A DNA stretch of 64,000 bases from Debaryomyces hansenii CBS767 (lineage: Eukaryota > Ascomycota > Pichiomycetes > Serinales > Debaryomycetaceae), in NCBI RefSeq assembly GCF_000006445.2, contig NC_006046.2, positions 1,116,001-1,180,000 of the forward strand. Reading direction: 5' to 3'. Below are positions 45,641-55,729 of the stretch, piece by piece. Made by a program: the position numbers and the translations under genes. The notes below the pieces were generated by a model, which had not been told where the DNA came from, ran no database searches, and saw only the letters and a program-made list of their open reading frames with translations. Position 1 is the stretch's first letter. Each line of letters starts with the position of its first letter.

Positions 45641-48532
45641 TTATGTGACCGGGCAACCAGTCTGACCTAAATTTCCGCTTGGTGGAGGGACTTCCAATCT
45701 ACCGCTGTAATTCTTAATGACTATAGTTTCTTCAGTGTTGCGTGCATTTTTTGTAGTGCTTTCGGAAGTCAAGTCTTCATGGAACCATTCTAAATATTGC
45801 AAGTGCGAATTGTACTTCACATATCCTGAAGTTAATTCTATATCGCCGTAATTTAGATATGGATAGTGCCATTTTGGAACAAAAATAACAGTAGGGATAT
45901 TTTTTTTCTGTTTATCTTGTTTACTGATTTTAACGGTTAGAATGAATTTACCAGCTTTCATATGAAACTCATTGTTCAAGATAGTACCTACTGAAGCAAT
46001 AGCATACGGTCTAATGACTGCACTAACAGCTCTAACACCGTCCGGTGAGGAGTAGCAGTTACTGTAATGTCTATATTTAACATTATAAGTACTAGAACTG
46101 ATTAGGGTAGATGATTGATTAGATTGGATATCTGATGTCCCTGTCTCTTTGTTATCAAACGAAAACTTACTATTAAACTTTGGAGCATCATCCTTATTGA
46201 AGGTATCAGATTCTGTAGAGCTATCTCCGTTTTCTCCAGCATTATTATTTTCATTACTCTTTATATTTTCATTACCATTATTATTGTTATTGATGTTGTT
46301 GTTCTGCCCATTGAGATCAAGTTTGGTAAAGCTATTACTAATGGTATCACCAAGTTTTAAACTTTGACGACGAATTTTTGATTTCAACATAGATTCGCTG
46401 AGTCTTCGAGAAGATAATCTCAAGGAAAACATATTGTTACCTGTAACCAGTGATCTTCTAGTCGAATTAGGTGTATTTGACTTTGAATTTGGGGCAGAAT
46501 CATTGCTGAGATTAGTATCATGCTTCAAGCAATCGATTCTATCTTCAGGCGACCAGAACGAAAAATCCTCATTATTCCAGCGATCTCCCCACTTATGACA
46601 ATTAATACTTGTGTAACACCAATAAGTATGTGACATGTTCAGGCCTTCTAGAGCGTTGGAGATGGCATCTAACGCAGAAGTTTGTGAATGATATTTTCCA
46701 CCGCAATAAGCTTGTTTCTCATCCATGTCAAACGGCATGCCAGTTTCTGACATTAATATTGGTATAGAACCTAAATGTTCTTCACATTCTCTTTTCATTT
46801 CTAAAAATTGTTTCTTGATGCAATTTCTAATTGACCTTTCTCCAATAACAAGCCCCATCACTGGATTGTAATAACGACCACGCATAATTCCAAGCGTATC
46901 GACATTGTATTTATCGTTCCAAGTCTTAAATAAGAGAGACATACCGTCGTAGTAATGCGGGGCATAAACTGTTTTTGAATCAATAATATGACGATGGTCA
47001 CCTTTTAACTTTGGAGGAATTTCTAGAACAGGTGGCTCAATAAGTAGGAAACAATCTGGTGTAACAGAACGAATAGTAGCTTTAAATGAGATATAAAAGT
47101 CAACAAAATTATTATTACAAAAATATTCTAGACTGATGTCCCGCATGCTCTTATCACTGAAATTATGATTTTTGTTTGGTTTGCTGAAATAATCAGGAAT
47201 TATCACTTTACACTTATTGTCACTAATATTCAACCTCTCATGTTCTGAATAATTCTTTAACTCGGTGAAATCAATATCCTCATCCCATTGCCATATGCCG
47301 TGTTGAGCAAATAGACACTCTCCTATTTTCCAATTAGGATCCCTTTTCCAATGGTACTTGTCGTCATAAAATTTTGATTCTTCAGGCATTAACCAAGCCC
47401 GCTCTCCCATTGGATCTACTATTTTGAAATCATTCTTTTGGGGACCCGTAATAGCAATTTTATAAACATCTATCTTACAAGAAAGACCCATCCCTAACTT
47501 CATGGCTTGAAAAACAGTTGGCGTAGTTCCAACACGAAGTTGCTGGTTACAAGGGAATTCCTCAATATTTTGATAACCCAATAAACCACAGCTTGGTTCA
47601 TTCATCAGCTCAAATCCTACCAAACTTCCATTTTCAAGCATTTCTGGCAATGCCAGAGTAACGGCTTTCCAAAAGTATTTAATAGAATTAAAATAATGTC
47701 TTTGTAAGTACAGCTGAATATTTTCACCGTTTATCTTACAATTAGGGAAAAACATTTCCCCAGAAAAAAATACCGTAAACATCACCAATGTCGCCAATCT
47801 TTTGTAATTCGTTGTCCAAACCATTCTATCATAATTATCTGGGTTTCTTTGTCTATGGAATCTCTCTTCATTATGAAGAATTGCTGCCTCTGTAACTGCA
47901 AATCTACGTGGTTGAAGACCTGCCGCATGTAAAGTCCACATAGGAGCACCACTTCCACCACTAAATCTTGACCAGACATCTTGATGTGTCTCAACGAATA
48001 CGTAAAGCCCCCCAACCCTATTAATGATACGAAGCATATCAATGGTATATGCAATAAAATCATCATCATATTTGCATGGCCCGAAATGTTCCAATGCTTC
48101 CCAGGTTATTAAATATCTAATTGTATTATATCCCCACGATTTTATTCTTTCAAAGTGCACCTCGGCCTCCTCAAGAGGAAATGGTCTTCCAACAAACAGT
48201 ACCTGTTCCCCTTCAAAGAATATATTGTCAGGCTCGCTTCCATTACCGGCATAACTTGGTAAGTTTGGGGTACATGGAAATTTCAGTGCACCATCCACGT
48301 TGATACCCTTAAGAACTATCTTTCTACCTTTATTATCCACAAAGCTACCTTGTCCATCAGTTTCTAGCTGACAACAGTCCAAGATATTTGTGCCATTATT
48401 AGACGCTTCTGGTATTGGTCCCGACATGCAAGTTCTGTTAACCGATTTAGCCCACGGAAATGCAAATTTAGACGATAAGCTATTTGGATTAGCTTTTTCA
48501 TTTATAGGATCCGTAATATCATTTCTCATCAT
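45641..48532 (-). CDS. EGH1: Steryl-beta-glucosidase-like GH5 enzyme (Egh1 family)
   Basis: 963 aa from the ATG at 48532. An in-frame ATG at 48676 would add 48 residues (basic, then hydrophobic), but it would leave only 89 bp after the PRP22 stop for a terminator and promoter, so I prefer the downstream start. The domain starts with DNKGRKIVLKGINVDG and contains WGYNTIRYLITWEALE, VETHQDVWSRFSGGSGAP, the acid/base FELMNEPSCG and the nucleophile PILMSETGMPFD. Egh1 (YIR007W) hydrolyses ergosteryl-beta-glucoside and glucosylceramide. It is longer than the yeast enzyme (764 aa), largely through a Ser/Asn-rich insert with runs of Asn (about 760-850). Confidence 0.88.
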   Translation of the reverse strand: MMRNDITDPINEKANPNSLSSKFAFPWAKSVNRTCMSGPIPEASNNGTNILDCCQLETDGQGSFVDNKGRKIVLKGINVDGALKFPCTPNLPSYAGNGSEPDNIFFEGEQVLFVGRPFPLEEAEVHFERIKSWGYNTIRYLITWEALEHFGPCKYDDDFIAYTIDMLRIINRVGGLYVFVETHQDVWSRFSGGSGAPMWTLHAAGLQPRRFAVTEAAILHNEERFHRQRNPDNYDRMVWTTNYKRLATLVMFTVFFSGEMFFPNCKINGENIQLYLQRHYFNSIKYFWKAVTLALPEMLENGSLVGFELMNEPSCGLLGYQNIEEFPCNQQLRVGTTPTVFQAMKLGMGLSCKIDVYKIAITGPQKNDFKIVDPMGERAWLMPEESKFYDDKYHWKRDPNWKIGECLFAQHGIWQWDEDIDFTELKNYSEHERLNISDNKCKVIIPDYFSKPNKNHNFSDKSMRDISLEYFCNNNFVDFYISFKATIRSVTPDCFLLIEPPVLEIPPKLKGDHRHIIDSKTVYAPHYYDGMSLLFKTWNDKYNVDTLGIMRGRYYNPVMGLVIGERSIRNCIKKQFLEMKRECEEHLGSIPILMSETGMPFDMDEKQAYCGGKYHSQTSALDAISNALEGLNMSHTYWCYTSINCHKWGDRWNNEDFSFWSPEDRIDCLKHDTNLSNDSAPNSKSNTPNSTRRSLVTGNNMFSLRLSSRRLSESMLKSKIRRQSLKLGDTISNSFTKLDLNGQNNNINNNNNGNENIKSNENNNAGENGDSSTESDTFNKDDAPKFNSKFSFDNKETGTSDIQSNQSSTLISSSTYNVKYRHYSNCYSSPDGVRAVSAVIRPYAIASVGTILNNEFHMKAGKFILTVKISKQDKQKKNIPTVIFVPKWHYPYLNYGDIELTSGYVKYNSHLQYLEWFHEDLTSESTTKNARNTEETIVIKNYSGRLEVPPPSGNLGQTGCPVT

Positions 48533-48764
48533 CACAAGGAATAAGCTATCAAAAAGAATAAGATGTAAGCATACAATACTAAATTCTAAGATGTGTAAAT
48601 GATCCAAATATAAATTCAGGTACTTTTTCTTAATGCGAAAACTATCACTTATCTTTTTTTTTAAGTGAATTTTCATTTGATACTGATCTCCATGTGAATT
48701 AAAAAACAATGCACGTCAGGATATACTGTATTATAAACAATAAATATGTATGAAATTACAAAAA

Positions 48765-51700
48765 TTAGTTATTACCTAAAGCTCTCTTTTTTATAGAAGC
48801 CTGACTACTCAATCTCCAAGAGTCTTTGTCTTTAGAAAATTTGTCAAATAGCGGCACAATCTTATCATTTTTCCTCTTTTCAGAAAGTTTTGCTGCGTCG
48901 GTTTTCTTGAAAAAGCCTGGGGCAAGTTCTAACAACCATTTCGCATCAATTACAGTTACACAGTGCATGTACTCCTTCGAAGTCAATAATAGAGTATGAT
49001 ATATCACGTAATCTGGACTTTTACCGAATAACGCAGAAGATGGGTGTAAATGAACAGGAGTTTGCTCAACTAAAGTTTTATATCCTTCTTGTGGGTCCCT
49101 CTTTGAAGAATGCTTGAAGAAGCCGGCACATAGTGCCTTTCTGACCCTGTCAATATTAGGACCACATGAAATTATAGGGTGTCGATATTTTGACATAATT
49201 AGTACCAATTGCTTCCTGACTTCTTGCGCTCTTTTCATACTTCGATCTTGAATGTAGTTTTCGACGCACCATTGCTTATTGTTACCATTTAAGCTCCAAG
49301 AGCGATAAACGTTCAATAGAGTTAAATGATCACCATATTGATGGTGGAAACGATATTTCTTCTGGTCTGCTTGTTTCTGTTTATCTTTAGGTCTATAGAA
49401 TACTGTCTGAACTGAAAGCATTGCGACGATAGTCAATATTTCGTCTGAACAGCCAAAATCAACTGAAATAATCAAAGTCTTCGCCAAAGCAGGCTCCATA
49501 GGAAATTCAGCCATTTTTCTACCCAATTTTGTCAAGTAGCCATCATCATCTAACGCAGATAATGTATATAAATCTTGTAAAGCATTCATCATTGTATTTG
49601 TCGGTGGAGGATCCATGAACTCGAAATTCAATAGATCATTAATACCCATTGCTTTCAACATCAAAATTGTATGTGATAAATTCTGTCTTTGAATTTCTGG
49701 AACTGTATTAGGCAACATTTCAGTCTTGAATGCACTTTCAGTGTATAGTCTATAGCACTTCCCCGGCCCTGTTCTCCCAGCTCTACCACTTCTCTGGTTT
49801 GCTTGTGCCTGGGAAATTGGAGAGATTGTTAATGAGTCCATACCCAATTTGGAATCATATGCATTAATTTTAACAAATCCAGGATCTACAACATAATAGA
49901 TACCATCAATGGTGATCGATGTTTCTGCAATATTTGTAGCAAGAATAACCTTTCTTGAACCTGGTGGAGTTGCTTCAAATATCTTACTTTGCATTTCAGA
50001 TGGCAACGCAGAATAAACAGGTAAAATAATTAGTTCTGGTACTGTATCTCCTAAAATCTTCATCCTTTCATAAAGTGCCTCACAACTGGTATCAATTTCC
50101 TCCTGCCCAGTCAAAAAGACCAAAATATCTCCCTCAGGTTCAGATATATGTATTTGTATAACTGAGTCTAGAGCAGACGACAAATAGTCCATTTCGGGTT
50201 CTCTAGTGTAAAGTATATCGACTGGGTAGGTTCTTCCCGGAATCCTTACAATTGGACAGCTATTGAAATAGTTTGAAAACTTGTTTGCATCAAGTGTTGC
50301 AGAAGTAATAATAATTTTCAAATTTGGATTATTGGCCACAGCTTTTTTCAATAATGTGAAAAGAACATCAGTTGCAATAGTTCTTTCATGAGCTTCATCT
50401 AACATAATGACAGAATATCTACTCATGAGAGGATCGTTTAAAGCTTCTCTTTGAAGCATCCCATCAGTCATATATTTCATTCTTGTATCCTTGCTCGTTT
50501 TATCCTCGAATCTGATTGTATATCCTACATCTTCTCCTACTTTGCAACCATATTCTTCTGCGACTCTTTTTGCAACTGAAACAGCGGCCACTCTTCTAGG
50601 TTGAGTACATCCAATAATCTTTTGCTCCCCTTCAACTTTATCTAAGCTTTCTTCAGCCAAATATTGTACAATTTGAGTAGTTTTACCCGATCCAGTTTCA
50701 CCGACAATTACAAGGAATTGGTTTTCTCTTACAGCCTTTATTAAATCCGCTCTCATAGGGAATATAGGTAATGATTCTCTTTGTTCTTTTATTGAAAGGC
50801 TGGTTCGTTTTCCATACGATATATTTTTATCCATTTGTGATTTCTTCCATTCTGATATAAAATTCAGAGTCTTTTCATTAGTTGTTGCAATTTCTGTATT
50901 TTGAGCATTATTTGCTCTATTTAAAGGATCGTGTGAATCTTTACTCTTAGCTTTCTCCTGCCTTGCTTGCTTTTCCTTCTCTCGCTGCTCTTTCAAACGT
51001 TCTTCTTTAATGTCTTTTGCTAGCCTCGAACCATTCATTGCAGCTCTACTAAGTGAGCCCTCAGGGTTTTTAATAATTTTAACTGGGGCCAATTCTACTG
51101 AACTTTGTGTCTGGCCCTTTAAAAATGCAGGTTCATCATGATTCAACTCTATATCAATTTCTAAATCATCATCATTATTATCATCATTAGTCGTATCATC
51201 TCTAAATGCAGCATTTGGATCTTCATCTTGTAATAATTCAGGATAGTCTTTGGCAGACATTGCGCCTGATGCTATTAATTGTCTTATTTCCCAGCGTTCA
51301 GGCGAAGTTAACCTTCTCTTGACACCTCTATTTGATTGTTTACTTTGTTCGTCAGTGTTTCGTACTCTACCTTCTCTTTCTTCTTTTGCATTTTGGTTGA
51401 TTTCTTCGCTCCTATCTAATCCCGTAGCTTGGTCTATACCTCTCATCGATAAGCTGATTTTTTCTCTAGGAAGTCTTCTACCAACTTGAGAGGTTGGTTT
51501 TTCAATCAGCAAAACCTTAACAAAAATTTCTTGGTTCAATTTTAAAACATCTGAAGGGTTTTGAATTCTTGTTCTCCCATCAAACGAGATTTGGGAAACA
51601 TGGCATAATCCAGACTGAAATGATTTTGGGTCGTTTAATCTTATAAATGCCCCGTAGGTAGTTATGTTGCTTACATATCCCTTATATACATTTCCCGCTT

Positions 51701-52208
51701 CTATTGGCTCGTCCTTCACTGTATAGCGTCTTTCGTGATTTCCATTATGATTTCTTTCGAGTTTAACATCCACTTTCGTATTTGTATCTTCTTCCTTTGA
51801 AATATCTTTGTATTCATTCGCAAAATCTTCTTCAGTCCATCGTACTGGTTTGTCAGGAATATTTAAACTTTTGAATACTTTTGAATCGGTCCCTTGTCTA
51901 TTGTTGGGTACATTATCAATTGGTTCTTCTTTAACGGGTACGTGATATAAATATTCATCAATTAACAGAAATATCTCATCTACGAATTCCTGTGGAAAGT
52001 CTCCAGCTCCGTTGCTCTTTAATACATCAATAAAGCCTCCTAGTCTAGAATTCCTGTTAACGTTATTTCGTGTAGCCGATTGTTCATATAAACTAGTAAC
52101 AAACTTTGATAAAGTAAAATCTTTATCTGAAACTCCCAAATGCTTTGTTACTAATTCAGACAATTGACCATCAAGTGGTTTGCCCTTGTCACGTATATCC
52201 AGAGACAT
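48765..52208 (-). CDS. PRP22: DEAH-box splicing helicase Prp22
   Basis: Product of 1147 aa (S. cerevisiae 1145). After a charged N-terminus comes an S1 RNA-binding domain (about 170-250, GNVYKGYVSNITTYGAFIRL) that distinguishes Prp22 from Prp2/Prp16/Prp43. The helicase core has GETGSGKTTQ (motif I), DEAH (II), SATLDA (III) and QRSGRAGRTGPGKCYRL (VI), followed by the winged-helix, ratchet and OB domains. It releases spliced mRNA from the spliceosome and takes part in the second step. At least four genes in this window have introns that depend on this machinery. Confidence 0.97.
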   Translation of the reverse strand: MSLDIRDKGKPLDGQLSELVTKHLGVSDKDFTLSKFVTSLYEQSATRNNVNRNSRLGGFIDVLKSNGAGDFPQEFVDEIFLLIDEYLYHVPVKEEPIDNVPNNRQGTDSKVFKSLNIPDKPVRWTEEDFANEYKDISKEEDTNTKVDVKLERNHNGNHERRYTVKDEPIEAGNVYKGYVSNITTYGAFIRLNDPKSFQSGLCHVSQISFDGRTRIQNPSDVLKLNQEIFVKVLLIEKPTSQVGRRLPREKISLSMRGIDQATGLDRSEEINQNAKEEREGRVRNTDEQSKQSNRGVKRRLTSPERWEIRQLIASGAMSAKDYPELLQDEDPNAAFRDDTTNDDNNDDDLEIDIELNHDEPAFLKGQTQSSVELAPVKIIKNPEGSLSRAAMNGSRLAKDIKEERLKEQREKEKQARQEKAKSKDSHDPLNRANNAQNTEIATTNEKTLNFISEWKKSQMDKNISYGKRTSLSIKEQRESLPIFPMRADLIKAVRENQFLVIVGETGSGKTTQIVQYLAEESLDKVEGEQKIIGCTQPRRVAAVSVAKRVAEEYGCKVGEDVGYTIRFEDKTSKDTRMKYMTDGMLQREALNDPLMSRYSVIMLDEAHERTIATDVLFTLLKKAVANNPNLKIIITSATLDANKFSNYFNSCPIVRIPGRTYPVDILYTREPEMDYLSSALDSVIQIHISEPEGDILVFLTGQEEIDTSCEALYERMKILGDTVPELIILPVYSALPSEMQSKIFEATPPGSRKVILATNIAETSITIDGIYYVVDPGFVKINAYDSKLGMDSLTISPISQAQANQRSGRAGRTGPGKCYRLYTESAFKTEMLPNTVPEIQRQNLSHTILMLKAMGINDLLNFEFMDPPPTNTMMNALQDLYTLSALDDDGYLTKLGRKMAEFPMEPALAKTLIISVDFGCSDEILTIVAMLSVQTVFYRPKDKQKQADQKKYRFHHQYGDHLTLLNVYRSWSLNGNNKQWCVENYIQDRSMKRAQEVRKQLVLIMSKYRHPIISCGPNIDRVRKALCAGFFKHSSKRDPQEGYKTLVEQTPVHLHPSSALFGKSPDYVIYHTLLLTSKEYMHCVTVIDAKWLLELAPGFFKKTDAAKLSEKRKNDKIVPLFDKFSKDKDSWRLSSQASIKKRALGNN

Positions 52209-52497
52209 TTATGTATGTAGTATAAGCTTATTGATAGGTATAAATTTTTTGCAAGGTTCTAATCATCTCTTCAAGAACGTTATCATAGTGACACAAAAAT
52301 ACCAAAATCGATAAAAGTGTCTACAGTTTCTACAGCCGAAGTCAAAGTGAATCATAGCAATTCATAACGCTAATTAGTGTATATACGAATACAGGGAAAT
52401 AAAAGGTTGAGTACCCGAGGATATAAATGATGCTCTATAACGAAATTTAAAAGTTAAGCAATTTCAACATAAGCCTATTTGATAGTACGGTTCTGGT

Positions 52498-53082
52498 CTA
52501 CTCAACCACTTTGATACCTTCTTTATCAACTACTTTAATATAACAACCCTTGAAATCAATTGGCATTCTGGTTTCTAATTCCTTTAAGCATTCCTTCAAC
52601 AATTTCAATCCTTCGTCAAATTTCATATCTTTTCTATAATGTCTGTCCAATAAGGATGTACAATAAAATGCAGCATATCCATGAGCTGCGTAGGGTAATT
52701 CCACTTGCGTACCCAAGTAGTCTATCCAATTCAAACTAGGTTGATCGTTATTCACATCATAACCACCGATCAACACATTTACCTGGTATGGTTTACGCGA
52801 TCTGATAGATGTAGCCAATTGATTTCTAACGAACGATGCAGTTGCCTTAGGACTCAATTCAACGTCATTTTCACGCATAGTATGTAACTGAATGTTAGCC
52901 TGGATGTATTCTGCAAACTGGACGGTGTCACCAGCCTCACCTGTGAACGCAACTAAGTTGTGGGTGTTCAATTTACGGGTCTTATCATCTGTATCCTTCA
53001 ACACTGAAATACCTCTGGTTGCTGCCTTCGATGTGGCGATGATTGTCGAGTCTTGTACTCTGATACCTAAAATAATATCCAT
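52498..53082 (-). CDS. PRE1: 20S proteasome subunit beta-4
   Basis: Product of 194 aa (S. cerevisiae Pre1 198). It begins directly MDIILGIRVQDSTI with no propeptide and no catalytic Thr1, as expected for this non-catalytic beta subunit. It has the DDKTRKLN, FTGEAGDTVQFAEYIQANIQL and SRKPYQVNVLIGGYD blocks of Pre1. A PACE-like TTTGCCATC (complement GATGGCAAA, 53279-53287) lies about 197 bp upstream. Confidence 0.97.
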   Translation of the reverse strand: MDIILGIRVQDSTIIATSKAATRGISVLKDTDDKTRKLNTHNLVAFTGEAGDTVQFAEYIQANIQLHTMRENDVELSPKATASFVRNQLATSIRSRKPYQVNVLIGGYDVNNDQPSLNWIDYLGTQVELPYAAHGYAAFYCTSLLDRHYRKDMKFDEGLKLLKECLKELETRMPIDFKGCYIKVVDKEGIKVVE

Positions 53083-53417
53083 GATTTAAAGATTGAAGTA
53101 TGCTTGAATAACTAAACGGAAAAAAAAAATTTATTGTAATTTCTCTTGTGCAAAACTATCGAGTGATATTGAATTGTCTAATACCTAACTATTAAATTGG
53201 TACCAATGTATGAACAGTTAATATTTAAATAAGCTTAAAGGTATTAGCGTATATTACACCGTATAAACACCAAAGCTATTTGCCATCCGAGTAATCGTTG
53301 CAAGAGTAGTCGTGTGTGCATACCGAAATTTTACTACCTGGACCACATCTACGGGACGATTTGTACATTTTACGGACACATATAGCGTATATTACTAGTT
53401 TCATTGGGCCAATTCGA
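53083..53417. promoter_or_regulatory. Intergenic region, 335 bp: PRE1 promoter and RIB5 3' region
   Basis: A run of A (53119-53128) lies near the PRE1 start. TTTGCCATCC (53279-53288) is a near-match to the complement of the Rpn4 site GGTGGCAAA. No ORF is seen. Confidence 0.5.
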
Positions 53418-54131
53418 CTACTTACTAAGCTGGGAAAGCTTTCTATCAATGATAGACGAAATTAACTTGCTCAAAGCACTATTTTCGTTCTCGATCTGGT
53501 TGGCCAAGTTGATCTCGATCTGCTTTTCAATCAACTTTCCAGTCAAATCCACCTCAATATTAACAGTGGCCCCTTCGTGCTTCATGGGCATGATAACCTT
53601 CGCCTGGGTGTAACTGACCATCATGATGGAAAATTCACTCGTATCGTAGTTGACATCGGTCACCGTCAACGACGTTCCATCGATGGCAATGAACCCCTTC
53701 TCCACAATGTAGCTCATATACTCCTTATCTCTCAATCTGAACGTGAATGTGATCGCATTGCCATCAGGCACTCTCTTGGTGATTTCGGCCACCGTATCTA
53801 CATGTCCCTGTACAACATGTCCACCCATCCGGACATCACTAGTAACGGCTCGTTCCAAATTCACTTTGCTGTCCACCTTCAAGTCTCCAAGGTTGGATCT
53901 TCTCAAAGTTTCAGGAGCAATTCCGACCTTGAATTGCGTCTGTTCCTTATTGAATTCAGTCACCGTCAAGCAAACCCCGTTGGTGCAAATCGAATCTCCT
54001 AAATGAACATCAGTCAAGATCGATGCGCAATCTCCAATAGTCATGGAAACACCATTACCTCCAGCTGCCGAGGTATCTTGGTCCTTGTATTCAAGGACCG
54101 TACCAACTTGTTCAACTAACCCAGTAAACAT
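53418..54131 (-). CDS. RIB5: Riboflavin synthase
   Basis: Product of 237 aa (S. cerevisiae 238). Two homologous lumazine-binding domains: the first starts MFTGLVEQVGTV, with SICTNGVCLTVTEF and GIAPETLRRSNLG; the second has MGGHVVQGHVDTVAEI and FIAIDGTSLTVTDV. It dismutates two 6,7-dimethyl-8-ribityllumazine molecules to riboflavin, the final step of vitamin B2 synthesis. The coding strand is relatively GC-rich. It is divergent from MRP2, with an ACGCGT at 54233-54238 in the 219-bp promoter. Confidence 0.97.
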   Translation of the reverse strand: MFTGLVEQVGTVLEYKDQDTSAAGGNGVSMTIGDCASILTDVHLGDSICTNGVCLTVTEFNKEQTQFKVGIAPETLRRSNLGDLKVDSKVNLERAVTSDVRMGGHVVQGHVDTVAEITKRVPDGNAITFTFRLRDKEYMSYIVEKGFIAIDGTSLTVTDVNYDTSEFSIMMVSYTQAKVIMPMKHEGATVNIEVDLTGKLIEKQIEINLANQIENENSALSKLISSIIDRKLSQLSK

Positions 54132-54350
54132 GATCTACAGTCTATATAGGAGGGTAATTAGTCATGATTTTGACACCTTATGTACTTTGCAATCACCGAT
54201 TACGCTACCGGTGTTTTGTAGTGTACTATGATACGCGTAAATTTAAGACCAATAATTTTTCACTTTTCATCGTCCTCCAATGAACCGATTGTATAGTACA
54301 AACAGACTAGTCCGTTTAAAATTGTGAAAAGGCTGTGTAAAGGATAGACA

Positions 54351-54885
54351 ATGCCATTCAGATTCCCAGTTCAATTCGAACTTCCTAAACACTGTTACGT
54401 GAATGGTAGAGTGATCAAGGATCAATTCAAAAGATTACAGTATGCCGAGCATGAGGTTACCAGAAATGCATTAAGATATATCGCCAGAAACACCGAATTA
54501 CTGGCTAGGGTTAGATTGGAGGCACAGTTACAGTTAACAGCTATGCCTAAATACACTTCGTACAGTCAGATCAAGAATAGGTGTGTTGCATCGGGACATG
54601 CAAAGTCTGTGCTCACCGACTTTAAGCTCAACAGAGTATGTTTGTATCAGGAGGTTAATATGACATAGAAGTGTCTTTGTAGTACGTTTGTGGTGCTGGG
54701 CGGTGCCTGGTTGGTGCCTAGATGGTACTAACGTACTGAGAAGAGCTTCTGTTGTATATACTGACCGAATCAGTTTGGATGGCCCATTCTGGACTCAAGA
54801 CATCATATACTAACAATTTTAGACCGCTTTCAGAGACAGAGCTAGAGCAGGGTTAATTCCTGGTGTTTCAAAGGCCTCGTGGTAA
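54351..54885 (+). CDS. MRP2: Mitochondrial small-subunit ribosomal protein uS14 (Mrp2), one intron
   Basis: Exons 54351-54635 (95 codons, phase 0) and 54823-54885 (20 codons plus stop). Spliced length is 115 aa, identical to S. cerevisiae Mrp2. The protein shows the S14 core: RNALRYIARN, RLEAQLQL, IKNRCVASGHAKSV and, over the junction, NRTAFRDRARAGLIPGVSKASW. The unspliced frame would end after 10 unrelated residues and lose the rRNA-binding C-terminus. It is a component of the mitochondrial 37S ribosome. Confidence 0.96.
54636..54822 (+). other. MRP2: MRP2 intron (187 nt) with two TACTAAC motifs
   Basis: Donor GTATGT (54636-54641). Branch motifs occur at 54726-54732 and 54808-54814; the second, 7 nt before the TAG acceptor at 54820-54822, is the usual distance. 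The first is an unused or alternative copy. Confidence 0.94.
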
Positions 54886-55219
54886 TGGAACACTAAGGAC
54901 GTTCATTTCTTCGTGTTCATATTGTAAATAGATCAAAATAAACTAATTTTCGGAACAATCATCATCTTTTGATATCTTTTTTTTTCGGGTTTGGTGATAA
55001 CTAGAAACACAATTTTATGGTGTCTTTATGCTATCTTCTAGCTGAATATAGCACGATTATGGGTAGATTTGGCATCGATAGAATGTCAAAATGTATTATG
55101 GTTATGAAGCCCGCGCGTTCTTACCAAAACGAATTTTTTTGTCGTCTTCCACTGACCAAACTAAACACCTACTTGTAGAAACTACAGAAACACCAGTTAA
55201 TTGTGCGATACAGTTAAAC
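54886..55219. other. Intergenic/leader region, 334 bp, upstream of SDH4
   Basis: T-rich tract at 54979-54985. An upstream ATG at 55091 is in frame with SDH4 and would add 43 residues lacking targeting character; I treat it as leader. Nothing else is recognised. Confidence 0.5.
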
Positions 55220-55729
55220 ATGCTTCAACATTTTCGTCCCGCTCCAGGAGCACTTTCCATAGTCAGATCTCGTGCGGTCATAAAGCCATCATCAATAGTG
55301 AGATGCATCTCATTGAAGCCAGATTTTTCAAAATTTAAAAAGATAGAACAGCCACCAGGCTTTATTGTTGGTACTGTTAATGAGCCATATAAACCACCAG
55401 GAGCGTCATTCTATGAAGGTGGGTACCACTGGACTTATGAGCGTTTTATTGCTATCAGTTTAGTACCTTTAGCTATGTCCCCATTCATCGGAGGAGTTGA
55501 ACATCCTATGATCGACTCAATATTTTCCATAGCTTTATTATTCCATTGTCACACCGGTTTCAAATCATGCATTATTGACTATATACCTAAGAGGGTCTAC
55601 GGCATATGGTATGGTCTTGCAAGCAAATTATTAACTTTCGGTACATTCGTGGGTATGTACGGGGTATATCTCTTAGAAACAGAAAGCAACGGTTTATTCG
55701 AGTTAATCAGAAGCATTTGGAACAGTTAG
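55220..55729 (+). CDS. SDH4: Succinate dehydrogenase membrane anchor subunit (complex II)
   Basis: 169 aa from the ATG at 55220, whose N-terminus is a good presequence (MLQHFRPAPGALSIVRSRAV). An in-frame ATG at 55091 would add 43 unrelated residues. With the chosen start, Cys110, Asp120 and Tyr121 (LLFHCHTGFKSCIIDY) coincide with the haem-ligand Cys109 and quinone-site Asp119/Tyr120 of the S. cerevisiae Sdh4 precursor. The paralogue Tim18 lacks that Cys, so SDH4 is preferred. Three membrane spans follow the YHW motif, and the end GLFELIRSIW matches. It anchors Sdh1/Sdh2 in the inner membrane and carries haem b and ubiquinone. Confidence 0.87.
   Translation: MLQHFRPAPGALSIVRSRAVIKPSSIVRCISLKPDFSKFKKIEQPPGFIVGTVNEPYKPPGASFYEGGYHWTYERFIAISLVPLAMSPFIGGVEHPMIDSIFSIALLFHCHTGFKSCIIDYIPKRVYGIWYGLASKLLTFGTFVGMYGVYLLETESNGLFELIRSIWNS

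Noticed and set aside
46149..46367. Leu/Ser-rich ORF antisense to EGH1
   Set aside because: It is the complement of the Asn/Ser-rich insert of EGH1 and has no independent support.
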